Positions 33,701-43,466 of a stretch of 64,000 bases of DNA are shown here, in pieces. Position 1 is the first letter of the stretch. Each line of letters opens with the position of its first letter. The DNA comes from CAZTAO01 sp964611645 (GTDB lineage Bacteria; Armatimonadota; UBA5829), in NCBI GenBank assembly GCA_964611645.1, contig CAZTAO010000014.1, positions 1-64,000 on the forward strand. The letters run 5' to 3'. A program made the translations under genes and the position numbers. Below the pieces are notes generated by a model, which was not told the origin of the DNA, ran no database searches, and saw nothing but the letters and a program-made list of their open reading frames with translations.

Positions 33701-35905
33701 ATGAGGATGAAGATGAAGACTCAAGCTATAGCCTGTACACTGATCTGTATTGCCCTGCTTGTGGTAGGCGCTGTGGCGTTTGCGTATGATTGCGGCGGGG
33801 TCGATCGCGCTACGAACTTTGGCCCGCACCGCAAGATCAACGAGATGGCTGTGAAGGCCTGGTTATCCAATGAAGACAAGGACGCGAAGCGCGACAAGTT
33901 CCTGAAGAGCCTGAACATCGACCCGAAGAGGCTGCCGCTTCTCACCGGCATCGGTGTTACCCAGTCCGGAGCTTTCGACCCGGGTCTGGCCAGCGTCGTG
34001 GGAGCAAACGTAGTTGAAGGGGCGGTAAACGGGACTTTTGACTGGTGGATTGTGGAAGGCGGTTTCACGGCTGATGAGCCGGAGATATTCAACTCATTCC
34101 GCCACTTCTACGACCCATCCCAGGCCGATGGGGTCTATTACCTCACAGATCATCTCAAGGAACTGGAGTATACGCTCAAGGTTGTCGTTTTTGCGGTCAC
34201 AAGAAACCCGTGGAAGACGTTCATGGCTTCGGTCAACCCCAGGGTGGACGCCCGCGCATGGGCTATCGAAGGACCCCAGAACAACGGCACTCGGCCCAAC
34301 GAGTACAACTGGAACCGTGGCCTGGAGTATATGGCCCAGGCATTCGCGTCCAAGGACAAGGACAAAGACAAGCTGTTCGTGAAGGCGTGGCGCTCGCTGG
34401 GTGAGACCATGCACCTGATGAGCGATATGAACTGCCCTCCGCACGTGCGCAACGACTCCCACCCCGGGCGAGCCGTCGGCCAGTTTATCGGCCTTGGCAA
34501 CCACGACGCCAACCTGGGGGTAATGAAAAACGATCCATACGAACTGTTGGCTATCACCAAAGTAGTGGAGGCCGCGGCCAAGAATCCGCTAATTCCCAAT
34601 GCAAAGGCGGTTGTTGACGGCTCGAAGGACACAATGACCATCTTCGACAAGGTAGCCACCTACACCAATCACCGGTTCTTCACCGCGGAAACCATATCCG
34701 GCAAGTTCCGCGGAGTGGATTACCACAATGCCAACGGCCGACCCGACTACCCCTTCCCCAGGCTGGACCAACTGACATTCGACGAGAAGACCGGTTACTT
34801 CATCCAGGACTTCGCGGGCAGACCTGTGAAGCTGGCGCACATCACGTGGATGGGCGAGCAGGGGTGGGGCGAGCCTACAAAGCGAGTAGCTATCTCGTAT
34901 GAGTGCGTAAGGGACCAGGCGGGGGTGCTTGTTCCTACAGCCGTCTACGCCAACAGCAAGTTGATCGACTGGTATGTGCCTCGGGTAGAGGTGAAGCTGG
35001 AGGAATATGACCCGGTTACAAAGATCATCAAGGGCCAGGTGCTGCACACTCCGTACGGCGCGCATACCAAGCCTCTGCTCTACAACAGCGGCCCGGATGA
35101 CAAGGTTGAGCTATATATCAACGAACTCTCACAGGCCATCAGCAGCTACACGGTCACCGTAGAGAACGGCAAGCTGCAGCTTGACCTGAGCAAAGTCGAT
35201 CCCCGCGTCTTTGCCAATGCCAAAAAGATGGCCTTGGAGATGAGCATAGGTGGGTTGATGCTGCGCTCCGAGGACTTCTACTTCTTGAAGATACTGCCGG
35301 AGGAGATGACAGCCTGGGTGAACACCGAATACAAGTTTTACGGTTCGGCCAACCCTCCGCCTGAGAAGGTCAAGAAGCTCTCCTACAGATGGGATTTCGG
35401 CGACGGCACGAAGACCATGGACTATCCATACGAGAAGCCGCTGAATCAGCCTTTCAATATCGACGTCAAACACAAGTTTGCCAACAAGGGCAAGTATGAA
35501 GTCACCCTTGAGGTCGCGGATGTAACCAGTGGTCTATGGATACCACTGTATCAGGGTTTGGCGACGGTTTGGGTTATGCGGCCGTGCTCCGATGAGGAGA
35601 TTACGGAGGCGGCTCTGGCGTATGTGAAGAACAACTGGATTCCCGGCAACGTTCCGTCCAACGTGAAAGTCACGGGAATTTCACCAGGCAGTGTCGACCG
35701 CAAGACCAACCGGTACACTTCTTCCTGGGACATCTCGCCTTCTTCCGGCAGGGTAGACATAGTTCTGACCGGCACCCAGACTGACGATGGACAGGAGTCG
35801 AAGTGGTCGACCTCGGTCCCGGTGTGGAGCGGAGTCCTGAAGTATGACGGCCCCGTCGAAGCCTCCCAGATCGTGTCGGCGGCGGGGTTAAACGAGGCCT
35901 ACTAG
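33701..35905 (+). CDS. Exported zinc-phospholipase C/P1-nuclease-like protein with PKD domain
   Basis: A 734-residue protein with a signal peptide (KTQAIACTLICIALLVVGAVAFA). The mature N terminus (residues 29-270) has the spaced histidines and acids of the zinc-dependent PLC/S1-P1 nuclease fold: FGPHRKINEMA (His43), FNSFRHFYDP (His135), and the characteristic GETMHLMSDMNCPPHVRND (His238, Asp242, His248), then GLGNHDAN. Such proteins bind three zinc ions and cleave phosphodiesters. A middle region of unknown fold follows, then a PKD module (about 540-625: YRWDFGDGTK, KHKFANKGKYEVTLEV) and a C-terminal domain. The start (33701) lies 1 nt after the preceding stop. The presence of all zinc ligands is not certain, so activity is an inference. 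Confidence 0.65.
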   Translation: MRMKMKTQAIACTLICIALLVVGAVAFAYDCGGVDRATNFGPHRKINEMAVKAWLSNEDKDAKRDKFLKSLNIDPKRLPLLTGIGVTQSGAFDPGLASVVGANVVEGAVNGTFDWWIVEGGFTADEPEIFNSFRHFYDPSQADGVYYLTDHLKELEYTLKVVVFAVTRNPWKTFMASVNPRVDARAWAIEGPQNNGTRPNEYNWNRGLEYMAQAFASKDKDKDKLFVKAWRSLGETMHLMSDMNCPPHVRNDSHPGRAVGQFIGLGNHDANLGVMKNDPYELLAITKVVEAAAKNPLIPNAKAVVDGSKDTMTIFDKVATYTNHRFFTAETISGKFRGVDYHNANGRPDYPFPRLDQLTFDEKTGYFIQDFAGRPVKLAHITWMGEQGWGEPTKRVAISYECVRDQAGVLVPTAVYANSKLIDWYVPRVEVKLEEYDPVTKIIKGQVLHTPYGAHTKPLLYNSGPDDKVELYINELSQAISSYTVTVENGKLQLDLSKVDPRVFANAKKMALEMSIGGLMLRSEDFYFLKILPEEMTAWVNTEYKFYGSANPPPEKVKKLSYRWDFGDGTKTMDYPYEKPLNQPFNIDVKHKFANKGKYEVTLEVADVTSGLWIPLYQGLATVWVMRPCSDEEITEAALAYVKNNWIPGNVPSNVKVTGISPGSVDRKTNRYTSSWDISPSSGRVDIVLTGTQTDDGQESKWSTSVPVWSGVLKYDGPVEASQIVSAAGLNEAY

Positions 35906-35920
35906 GAGCAGCCTGAGGAC

Positions 35921-38146
35921 GTGAGCAACTTGAGAAGCTGGACTCTGTCGGCAGCCGTTGTGGTGTGCGCGGCCCTGCTGGCGTGCGCCGCATACGGTAA
36001 GTCCGCTGCGCCGGAGTGGGGGAGTTTTCGGGGGGGTGAGCGCGAGGGGCGCAGTGACAGCCTGACCGCGCCTGTGAAGTGGTCCGCTGATACCAACATC
36101 CGCTGGAAGACCGCCGTTCCAGGCGACGGCCACTCCTCGCCGATTGTATCAGGGGACTCGGTTTATGTGACCACCGCGCGGGAATCGCTGAGGAACCAGT
36201 GGCTTCTCACCCTGATACGGGCGCTGATCGTGCTGGGGATGCTCCTGACTGCCATGTATGCCGGTAGGGTGATTGCCCTGGGAGTTATCGAGGGGCGGCT
36301 GCTGGGGTCGGTGGGGACGATTGTCCTCTGCTGCGTGTTTGCCGGGATAGTCTTGTTCTCCGACTACCTGATGGACCTTGGCCGCGCGCCGGAGCGGGCT
36401 TGGGTTGCGGCGTGTGTCGCTGCGGCGCTTGGGCTGGCCGTGAGTGCCACCCTGCGGCGCGAGAGCCCTGTTCCGAGGTTTTCGTGGAGCGTTCTGCTGG
36501 TGATTCTCAGCCTGGTGGGAATCCTGCTGATCCCGGACGCTGAGCACACGCTCTACGGAGTCTGGCTGGGGGATGGGGCGATCCTCACTTATGCCACCAC
36601 CTGTCTGGTCCTGCTTATGGCTTTGTCGCTCGCGCGGACGTTCCGGCCTGTCGTCCGCTGGGCTGCCGCTATTCTCGCTATTATGCTCCCGCCTGCACTG
36701 GCTGTGTTCATCGCGATCAAGAACGGGCCGATGGTCACAATCTCCGATCTTTCCCCGCCCGAGGTCCCGAACGCCCTGTGGGTTACGGTCATTGCGCTGA
36801 CTGCCCTCTGGGCTATCGCGGCGGTATGGCGAGTTCGCGGGAAGTCGCTCACTTCGAGTGCCTCAGTGGTCATATTCGGGGCAGCGGCGGTGGCTGTGGG
36901 GCTGTTCGCGCTGGGGTGGGTGGAGATACTGCGAGAGCCTTACCTGGCATACCTGCTCGGGCCGTTCCGGGCCATTCCGACGGGTGTGTGGGCTATGGGG
37001 TTGGTCTGCCTGATCAATGGTCTGATCGCTTATGTGACGGTGATCCGGTCGAAAGGTAAGCTCGGAATGACCGGCCTCAACTGGCTCGCGCTGGCCGCCG
37101 CGCTTACGGGTATTCTGTTCCTTGTGGATGTGCGGTTGGTTCCCAGAACGCCTCATACCCAACGACACATCGTCAGCATCGACCGTGAGAACGGCGGTAT
37201 CCGCTGGATGAGCCAGGGGCTGCCGGGCGAGCGCGGGGATATGCACGGAGACAACTCCCCCGCCACCCCGACCCCCGCGACCGACGGAGACCGCATCTAC
37301 GCATACTTCGGCACCCCAGGTATTATCTGTACGGACACCTCCGGCAAGACCCTCTGGATCAACAAAGACCTGCCGTTCGATTCCCGCAACGGGGTGGCCT
37401 CGTCGCCGATCCTCTACGACAACCGGCTGATTATCCTGAGCGAGTCCAATATCGGCCAGTGGCTGGCGGCGTTTGACCCGGCGTCGGGCAAGATGCTGTG
37501 GAGGACCCAGAGGGGCAAGAAGATACACCCGGTCTCCGGCAACTGCCGCACGCCATCGGTCAAGGTAATGGGCGTGCAGCCGACCATTGTGGTGTGGGGC
37601 TATGAGGACCTCTCGGGCTACGATCTCAAGTCCGGCAGGCAGCTTTGGTCATACCAGGTGGGGCAGTTCGGGGGAGCGGCAGACCCGGTGGGGTGCGCGG
37701 TTTCGGGCTCCGGAGCGATCTACCTGGCAGGCCCTCAGAGAACGGTGGCGATTGCGCTGGACAAGCTGGGCAAGCCGGGTTCCCCGATCCTGTGGGACAA
37801 GCCGTGCAGCGAGGGAGCGCAGTGCCCGTCTCCTGTGATAGCCAACGGTCTGCTCTTCGATGTCTCCGACATGGGCCGAATCTACTGCATAGACACCCAA
37901 ACAGGCGCCGAACTCTGGAACCTCCCCACAATGAGCCAACACTACGCCTCGCCGGTGGTGGTCGGGAACCTGGTTTACATCACAGACACAAAGGGCAATA
38001 CTACGATTACCGAATGCAGTCGCAAGCTGAGAATAGTCGGCAAGAACGCCCTGGGCGAGCCAGTTTTCGCCTCAATCGCTCCGGTGGACGGGTCGCTATA
38101 CTTCCGGACGAAGGGGCATGTTTGGCGGATAGAAGGTAGGGAGTGA
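35921..38146 (+). CDS. PQQ-type beta-propeller protein with a ten-helix membrane domain inserted after the first blade
   Basis: A 741-residue protein starting at GTG 35921 (GAGGAC upstream) with a signal sequence. Residues 31-87 are the usual opening of exported PQQ-like propellers (EWGSFRGGEREG, IRWKTAVPGDGHSSPIVSGD, VYVTT). Then about 325 residues (88-412) with roughly ten hydrophobic helices interrupt the propeller, which resumes at HIVSIDRENGGIRWMSQG and runs to the end with blades such as LAAFDPASGKMLWRTQRG and GYDLKSGRQLWSYQVG. The propeller would face the periplasm while the insert anchors it in the inner membrane. I know of no common family with this split arrangement. The third gene of the operon; the next start is 5 nt after its stop. 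Confidence 0.65.
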   Translation: MSNLRSWTLSAAVVVCAALLACAAYGKSAAPEWGSFRGGEREGRSDSLTAPVKWSADTNIRWKTAVPGDGHSSPIVSGDSVYVTTARESLRNQWLLTLIRALIVLGMLLTAMYAGRVIALGVIEGRLLGSVGTIVLCCVFAGIVLFSDYLMDLGRAPERAWVAACVAAALGLAVSATLRRESPVPRFSWSVLLVILSLVGILLIPDAEHTLYGVWLGDGAILTYATTCLVLLMALSLARTFRPVVRWAAAILAIMLPPALAVFIAIKNGPMVTISDLSPPEVPNALWVTVIALTALWAIAAVWRVRGKSLTSSASVVIFGAAAVAVGLFALGWVEILREPYLAYLLGPFRAIPTGVWAMGLVCLINGLIAYVTVIRSKGKLGMTGLNWLALAAALTGILFLVDVRLVPRTPHTQRHIVSIDRENGGIRWMSQGLPGERGDMHGDNSPATPTPATDGDRIYAYFGTPGIICTDTSGKTLWINKDLPFDSRNGVASSPILYDNRLIILSESNIGQWLAAFDPASGKMLWRTQRGKKIHPVSGNCRTPSVKVMGVQPTIVVWGYEDLSGYDLKSGRQLWSYQVGQFGGAADPVGCAVSGSGAIYLAGPQRTVAIALDKLGKPGSPILWDKPCSEGAQCPSPVIANGLLFDVSDMGRIYCIDTQTGAELWNLPTMSQHYASPVVVGNLVYITDTKGNTTITECSRKLRIVGKNALGEPVFASIAPVDGSLYFRTKGHVWRIEGRE

Positions 38147-38151
38147 TCGAT

Positions 38152-39930
38152 ATGCCGGATACCGAAGGCTACAAGAAGCACTACGACAGAGGGCAGGAAT
38201 TCGACGAACAAGAGCGCTGGGCTGAGGCGGTCGAGGAGTACAAGAAGGCCGTTGAGTGCGACCCCTCCGCCAAAGATGCCCACACCGACCAGGGATGGGC
38301 GCTGTGGCAGCTTGACCGGTACGAGGAGGCGGTGGAGGCGTATAGCGATGCGCTGTCGCTCGACCCCGGCGATAACAATGCCCGCTCGGTTCTCGGTCTT
38401 GTCCTGGCTACGATGGGCCGCACCGACGACGCGTTGACCGAGGTGCAAACCATAGTGGCGACGGATCCCGGAGAAGCCCGTGTATTGGACCGATGCGCAC
38501 GCACTCTTGCGCTTCTGGAGCGACATGAAGAAGCGGAAGCGATCTACAGGAAAGCCATAGCGCTTGATCCGGCGGATAGTGATCTCCTTTATGGTTTGGG
38601 TGACATTCTTTACGACCTTGAACGCAATGAGGAAGCGATTTCAGTCTATCGTGAAGTCGTGAGCTTGGGAATCCCGGAAGGTTACGAAAGCGCAGTCTGG
38701 AACAACCTTGGCGTAGTGCTGTATCGTGAGGACGGGCTCGACGAAGCAATCGACTGCTACCGAAAGGCTATAGCCTTCGAGCCCGACGATGACATGACCC
38801 ACTACAACCTTTCGCTGGCTCTCTCGGATCTCGGCCGTCTGGACGAGGCGCTTGAAGCAGCGCAAGCGGCTGCCCGGCTTGACCCCCAGGATGCTGGCGC
38901 ATATGACAACATTGGCCTGATCTTGCACGATCTGGGCAGATTCCAGGCAGCCATCGAAGCCTACAATACCGGGCTCAGACTGACTCCGGACAGCGCCGGC
39001 CTGCATTACCGCATCGCGTTTGCTCTTGAGGAGTTGGACCGGCTGGACGAGTCTGCGGCAGAGTATGCCGAGGCTGCCCGGCTGGACCCCGAGTGGTGGT
39101 GGGCTTGGTATACTCTTGGCGTGGTCTATCAGAAGCAGGAGAAACGTGATGAGGCAATTGCGGCCCTCAAGGAAGCGATTCGTATTGGTCCATCGGAGGC
39201 TGACGAATACTGCTTCCTCGCCGACCGCCTTTTGGAGTTGGAGGAATGCGAACTGGCCCGGGAGGTCTGTGAGAAGGCTCTGAGGCTGTATCCCCACAGT
39301 GGTGATGTTCACCTGTCCTTCGGTGAGCTTCTGCTCGACCTTGAGCGCAACGAGGAAGCCATAGCCGCCCTTCGTGAAGCTGTGCGGCTCGGAGTCGACG
39401 AAAGAGACACAGGCTATTTGTGGAAGAATCTGGGAACAGCACTGAGGCTGGAGGGGAGACGCGACGAAGCTATTGAGGCTTATCGTGAGGCTCTGCGCGC
39501 AGACCCGGACTACGACGAAGCCCTCCACGATCTGTCCATCGTGCTGCAGGACACCGGCCAGTTGGATGAAGCTCTGGAGGCTGTTCGCGAAGCTTTGCGG
39601 GTGAACCCGGAGTGTCCAGACTGTCGAACACGGCTGGCCGACGTTCTGACTGACTTGAAGGAGTACGACGAAGCACAACAGGCATACACTGAGGCGATTC
39701 GGCTTGACCCCGATTACTGGAACGCACGGTTCAACTTCGCACGCTTCTACCACGAACAGGGCAAGCACGAAGAGGCGGCCGCTGCCCTCCGCGAGGCCAT
39801 CCGTATCGATCCTTCCGATTCGAGACAATGGTTCCACTTGGCCGAGTGCCTGGAGGAACTGGGGCAGCCAGAAGAGGCCCGAGCGGCTCAAGACGAAGGT
39901 GAACGGTTGGAGCGAGAGCAGGGGGACTAA
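38152..39930 (+). CDS. TPR-repeat protein
   Basis: The 592-residue protein consists almost wholly of about 17 tandem TPR units of 34 residues, each with the W/L-G-Y-A-F-A-P pattern (for example NARSVLGLVLATMGRTDDAL, AGAYDNIGLILHDLGRFQAA and VWNNLGVVLYREDGLDEAID). There is no signal peptide or membrane segment, so it is cytosolic, a scaffold for protein-protein contacts. GGGAG lies 8 nt before the ATG at 38152. It ends the four-gene operon and converges on the RND pump gene. Its link to the membrane-anchored propeller suggests a cytosolic adaptor for that protein, which is inference. Confidence 0.88.
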   Translation: MPDTEGYKKHYDRGQEFDEQERWAEAVEEYKKAVECDPSAKDAHTDQGWALWQLDRYEEAVEAYSDALSLDPGDNNARSVLGLVLATMGRTDDALTEVQTIVATDPGEARVLDRCARTLALLERHEEAEAIYRKAIALDPADSDLLYGLGDILYDLERNEEAISVYREVVSLGIPEGYESAVWNNLGVVLYREDGLDEAIDCYRKAIAFEPDDDMTHYNLSLALSDLGRLDEALEAAQAAARLDPQDAGAYDNIGLILHDLGRFQAAIEAYNTGLRLTPDSAGLHYRIAFALEELDRLDESAAEYAEAARLDPEWWWAWYTLGVVYQKQEKRDEAIAALKEAIRIGPSEADEYCFLADRLLELEECELAREVCEKALRLYPHSGDVHLSFGELLLDLERNEEAIAALREAVRLGVDERDTGYLWKNLGTALRLEGRRDEAIEAYREALRADPDYDEALHDLSIVLQDTGQLDEALEAVREALRVNPECPDCRTRLADVLTDLKEYDEAQQAYTEAIRLDPDYWNARFNFARFYHEQGKHEEAAAALREAIRIDPSDSRQWFHLAECLEELGQPEEARAAQDEGERLEREQGD

Positions 39931-40023
39931 GCGTCCGCCACTGCATCCCACGAGTCACGTTCGATCCTCCGCTACCATCAGACCATCAAACCATCACACC
40001 ATCAAACTCGGACCAGCCATCCC
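39931..40023. other. Convergent gap without clear terminator
   Basis: The 93 bp between the TPR gene (plus) and the RND pump (minus) hold a short direct-repeat stretch of CCATCA units (about 39975-40004) and no hairpin with a T tract. A similar CCATCA/CCCTCA stretch lies at 11207-11247. Confidence 0.4.
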
Positions 40024-43000
40024 TCAGCCTTCCACCGTTGGGTCGGGGGGTGGGGGAGGTTGGTGATCGGTTATTGGCCACTGCCATTCACGGTGCAGGA
40101 ACTTGCGGTTCAGCCATACCACCATGTCGTCGACGTAGGTGTGCATTATGGGGATGTCGAACAGGCTCAGGATTGTGCCCATTATCAAGCCGCCCAGGAT
40201 CACCGTGCCCAGCGGCTGGTAGGCGTCCATTCCTGTTCTGGGGAAGAACGCCACCGGGATCATAACCACAATCGTGACCAGCGAGGTCATCAGAATCGGC
40301 CTCAGCCTCTGCGGGCAAGCCTCCGCCACCGCCTGATCCCTCGGAATGCCCCTGTCTCTGTATCGGGCGATCATGTCTATCAGGAGAATCGCGGTGGTGA
40401 TATCCATACCCGTAAGCACTATCACCGCCATAATCGAGACCGATGAGAATGCCTGGTGCGCCAGGAACAGCGCTATGAACACGCCCGAGAGTTCCAGCGG
40501 CAGTGAGAATATCATCTGCAGAGGCTGCAGGAACCCCCGGAACTGCGCCACCAACACCAGGAATATGAAGACCAGCGCAAGCGCCAGACCGCCCAGCAGC
40601 CTCGCGAAACTGTCCATCATCTGGGTCATATCGCCGCGCGCTTCCAGCCCGTAACCCGGCGGGAAGTTCACCTTGGACATCGCCGCCATCATTAGGTCCA
40701 TCGACACGTCCATCGAGGGCCGGTCTCCCGGGCCTTTGCGGTAGTAGCCGTTGATTGAGACCACCCGCCGCAGGCCGTCACGCTCGATGAGGGTCGGCGC
40801 GCTCTCCCGCCTCACATTCGCCACGCTCTTCAGCGGTACCTGCTTGCCGTCTCGACCGGTGATATACATGTTTTCAAGGTCGGCGGGCGTCCCGCGCTGA
40901 TCCTGCTCATAACGCACCAGAATGGTGTCCTGCCGGACATTGGGCAGCCGGTACCATTGGGACGTCAGGCCGCCTCGCAGCGAATAGTAGGCCTGTTGCG
41001 ATATCTCCTCCGGCGAGAGGCCCAGCGCAGCCGCCCTCTCCGGGATCACCTCTATTGTGTACGATGGCTGGCCCATATCCCAACTGGACGCGGGAAGATA
41101 CATGCCCTTGGTCTCCTTGGCAACCTGCAGCACCTGGTTGCCGATGGAGTTGAGGACATTGAGGTCTTTGCCGTAGGCCAGCACCGATACCGGGGCAAGG
41201 GAGGTCGCCATGACATCCGACCCCATCTCCTTGATCTGTAGCCGCCTTATGCCCGGGATAGTCGCCAGAGCCTCATCGCGCACTGCGTCGATCAGTTGCC
41301 AGATGTCCCGTTTGCGATCATCCTTGTCGGAGAACGTCATCATCATGGATGCGGCGTTGACCTGCGGCATTGCATAGCCGGTGAAGAGCGGGTTGAAGCT
41401 CTCGAACACGGTCTCCGACCCGATCTCGGTGGATACTTTTTCGATCTCCGGGTGCTTGGCCATTATCTTCTCGATACCGGTTACCGCGCGTTCGGTCTCG
41501 GCGAAGCTCGTGCCCGGCGCCATCTCCAGCACCCCATACGCCTGGCCCACGTCCGCCAGCGGCATCATCTCCGAACCGATCATATAGTAGAACGTGAACC
41601 CGACAATGACCGTCACCGCTATTCGCGCCATGTTGGAGAAGCGATGCTTGAGCATCCAGTGAATGCTGCGGGTATAGCCGGACTCCATCCGGTCCAGTCC
41701 TGCCTGGATTGGGTTGAGGATGCGACGATAGAGCCAGATGCTGCGCTCTTTCACCAGTTCCTCGTGCGGTTTGAGCAGCTTGGCGCACATGAGGGCAGTG
41801 AGAGTAAACGACTCAAGCATCGACGCGAGCAGCGCGATAATGATCGGCCACACCAACTCCACAAACATAAGCTGCACAATCCCGCCGCAGAACAGCAGCG
41901 GAAGAAGCGCCAGGACCAGGACGAGGGTAGATGCGATAACAGCCAGCCGCACTTCCGCGATACCATCGATTGTGGCGGTTTTCGGGTCTTTGCCCATGCG
42001 CATGTGCCGCTCGACTGCATGGATATCGATGATGGAGTCGTCGACAAGTCGCCCGATAGCAAGCAGCAGGCCGATAAGAGTCCCGGAGTTGAGGGTCATT
42101 CCCATCATCCCCAAAACCGTGATCGCCATCGCGAGAGAGACGGGGATGTCTATGAGCGCGATCAGTGTGCCTCGCCACTCGCCCAAAAACAGCATCACCA
42201 CCAGGCCGCACAGCAGCACTGCCATCCCCAACTCCTCGAACATGTTCCTGAAGAGTATGTTGACGAAGTGGGCATTGTCGTATGCGACCTCGAACTTAAC
42301 CCCGGGGTTCTCAGCCTCGAGCTGCCTCAGGACCTTATTCACCGCCGGCACTACTGTCGCCGAACTGGCCGAGGGGTCCTGGATGACCGAAGCCTCGATA
42401 GCCTGGATGACCTTGCCGTGCTTATAGTAGTGGTAACCGCTGCGTCGCTCCCAGTGGGTGTCGTCCACACGAGCAACGTCCCGAATGTAGACAGTCTTGG
42501 GCTGGTCAAGGGAGCCTGAGCCGGTTGACCCTCCGGATTCGCCCACGGAGGTCAGCGGGTAATCCATCACGGTCTGCGCGTTCGCCGCCCTGGAATCGAC
42601 GCGCACAATAGATTCGCTGCCGCCCCTGGTCAGGGTCCCGCCGGAAGCGCTGACATTGTATTTGTCGATGGCGTCGCGAACATCGAGAATCGACAGTTTC
42701 TGGGCTGTCAGCTTGTCTCTGTCGACCACCACCTGCAACTGTCGCTTGAACCCTCCAAAGGGCACGACCGAATAAACATTCGGCACGGTCTTGAGCCGGT
42801 TGATCACCTCGTTGTCCACGAGTTCCCGCAGCCTGATTTTGTCCCAGCGTTCGTCTCCGGTCACTGCCAGGGAGAGAATGGGGATGTTCAGGGGGTCGAT
42901 GGCAAGGACCCAGGATGGCTTGAGGTTTGCGCCGGTTGAGGGAAGATTGGCCTGCACTATATTCATAAGGCTCTGCACATCGAACAGGGCCTTCTTCATA

Positions 43001-43380
43001 TCCGTGCCGTACTCAAACTCCAGCGCCACTACCGCAAACCCGTCTTGCGAGGTTGAGCGGATGTAGCGGAGCTTCTTTACGTTGACGAGCTGCTCCTCGA
43101 TGGGCTTGGAGACGTAGAGTTCCATGTCCTGTGCGGACAGGCCGGGCATCATTGTGACTACGCCGATCAGCGGGCTCTCGACGTAGGGCATAAACCGCCG
43201 GGGTATGCGGAAGCCGATGGTGAGCACAGCCATCGCCAGCACCCCGAGGTAGAACGCGATCACTATGTAGGGATGCTCGATGGACCACTTGTGGATCATG
43301 TGCAGGGCGTTGAGCGTATGGTGCTCAGCAGTCGCCCGCAGCCCCGTCCCTGCTTCCTGGTTATACTTGTTTTCCGGCAC
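40024..43380 (-). CDS. RND efflux pump inner-membrane subunit (CusA/AcrB superfamily)
   Basis: The 1118-residue protein has the RND layout: TM1 (PYIVIAFYLGVLAMAVLTIG), a first porter domain, TM2-6 (FEELGMAVLLCGLVVMLFLG, PVSLAMAITVLGMMGM, TM4 with GRLVDDSIIDIHAVERHM carrying the paired Asp of the proton relay), a second porter domain and TM8-12 (LALALVFIFLVLVAQFRGFL, GMDITTAILLIDMIARYRD). It drives proton-coupled export in a tripartite complex. The partner adaptor lies directly upstream and is metal-binding, which favours heavy-metal export. The second porter domain is rich in Met (MMMTFSDK, IKEMGSDVMA) as in CusA, but the Met ligand triad cannot be confirmed by eye. GTG start at 43380; an internal ATG 27 codons later is possible. 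No outer-membrane channel gene is present. Confidence 0.9.
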   Translation of the reverse strand: MPENKYNQEAGTGLRATAEHHTLNALHMIHKWSIEHPYIVIAFYLGVLAMAVLTIGFRIPRRFMPYVESPLIGVVTMMPGLSAQDMELYVSKPIEEQLVNVKKLRYIRSTSQDGFAVVALEFEYGTDMKKALFDVQSLMNIVQANLPSTGANLKPSWVLAIDPLNIPILSLAVTGDERWDKIRLRELVDNEVINRLKTVPNVYSVVPFGGFKRQLQVVVDRDKLTAQKLSILDVRDAIDKYNVSASGGTLTRGGSESIVRVDSRAANAQTVMDYPLTSVGESGGSTGSGSLDQPKTVYIRDVARVDDTHWERRSGYHYYKHGKVIQAIEASVIQDPSASSATVVPAVNKVLRQLEAENPGVKFEVAYDNAHFVNILFRNMFEELGMAVLLCGLVVMLFLGEWRGTLIALIDIPVSLAMAITVLGMMGMTLNSGTLIGLLLAIGRLVDDSIIDIHAVERHMRMGKDPKTATIDGIAEVRLAVIASTLVLVLALLPLLFCGGIVQLMFVELVWPIIIALLASMLESFTLTALMCAKLLKPHEELVKERSIWLYRRILNPIQAGLDRMESGYTRSIHWMLKHRFSNMARIAVTVIVGFTFYYMIGSEMMPLADVGQAYGVLEMAPGTSFAETERAVTGIEKIMAKHPEIEKVSTEIGSETVFESFNPLFTGYAMPQVNAASMMMTFSDKDDRKRDIWQLIDAVRDEALATIPGIRRLQIKEMGSDVMATSLAPVSVLAYGKDLNVLNSIGNQVLQVAKETKGMYLPASSWDMGQPSYTIEVIPERAAALGLSPEEISQQAYYSLRGGLTSQWYRLPNVRQDTILVRYEQDQRGTPADLENMYITGRDGKQVPLKSVANVRRESAPTLIERDGLRRVVSINGYYRKGPGDRPSMDVSMDLMMAAMSKVNFPPGYGLEARGDMTQMMDSFARLLGGLALALVFIFLVLVAQFRGFLQPLQMIFSLPLELSGVFIALFLAHQAFSSVSIMAVIVLTGMDITTAILLIDMIARYRDRGIPRDQAVAEACPQRLRPILMTSLVTIVVMIPVAFFPRTGMDAYQPLGTVILGGLIMGTILSLFDIPIMHTYVDDMVVWLNRKFLHREWQWPITDHQPPPPPDPTVEG

Positions 43381-43424
43381 TAGTTACCTACTCAGTGTCT
43401 ATAGTCTGCAGTCAAGAATTGAGC

Positions 43425-43447
43425 GTCATTCCGAACGAAGTGAGGAA
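43425..43447. repeat. GTCATTCCGAACGAAGTGAG half-repeat
   Basis: This matches one end of the inverted repeat at 14601-14687 (GTCATTCCG, GAGGAATCT) but lacks the second arm, so it is a solo or decayed copy. It lies in the 86-bp gap between the adaptor and pump genes. Confidence 0.6.
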
Positions 43448-43466
43448 TCTACTTTTCCGCCGACCA

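Noticed and set aside
38641..39951. Minus-strand frame (436 codons) opposite the TPR gene
   Set aside because: The plus strand encodes regular 34-residue TPR units; the antisense product is an artefact of the repeat codon pattern.
39975..40004. CCATCA direct repeats as an attachment site or iteron
   Set aside because: A similar stretch occurs at 11207-11247; there is no neighbouring integrase or replication gene and the unit is too short and irregular.
41296..42519. Plus-strand frame (407 codons) opposite the RND pump
   Set aside because: It is rich in His, Arg and Asp without a domain, lying opposite conserved transmembrane segments of the pump.
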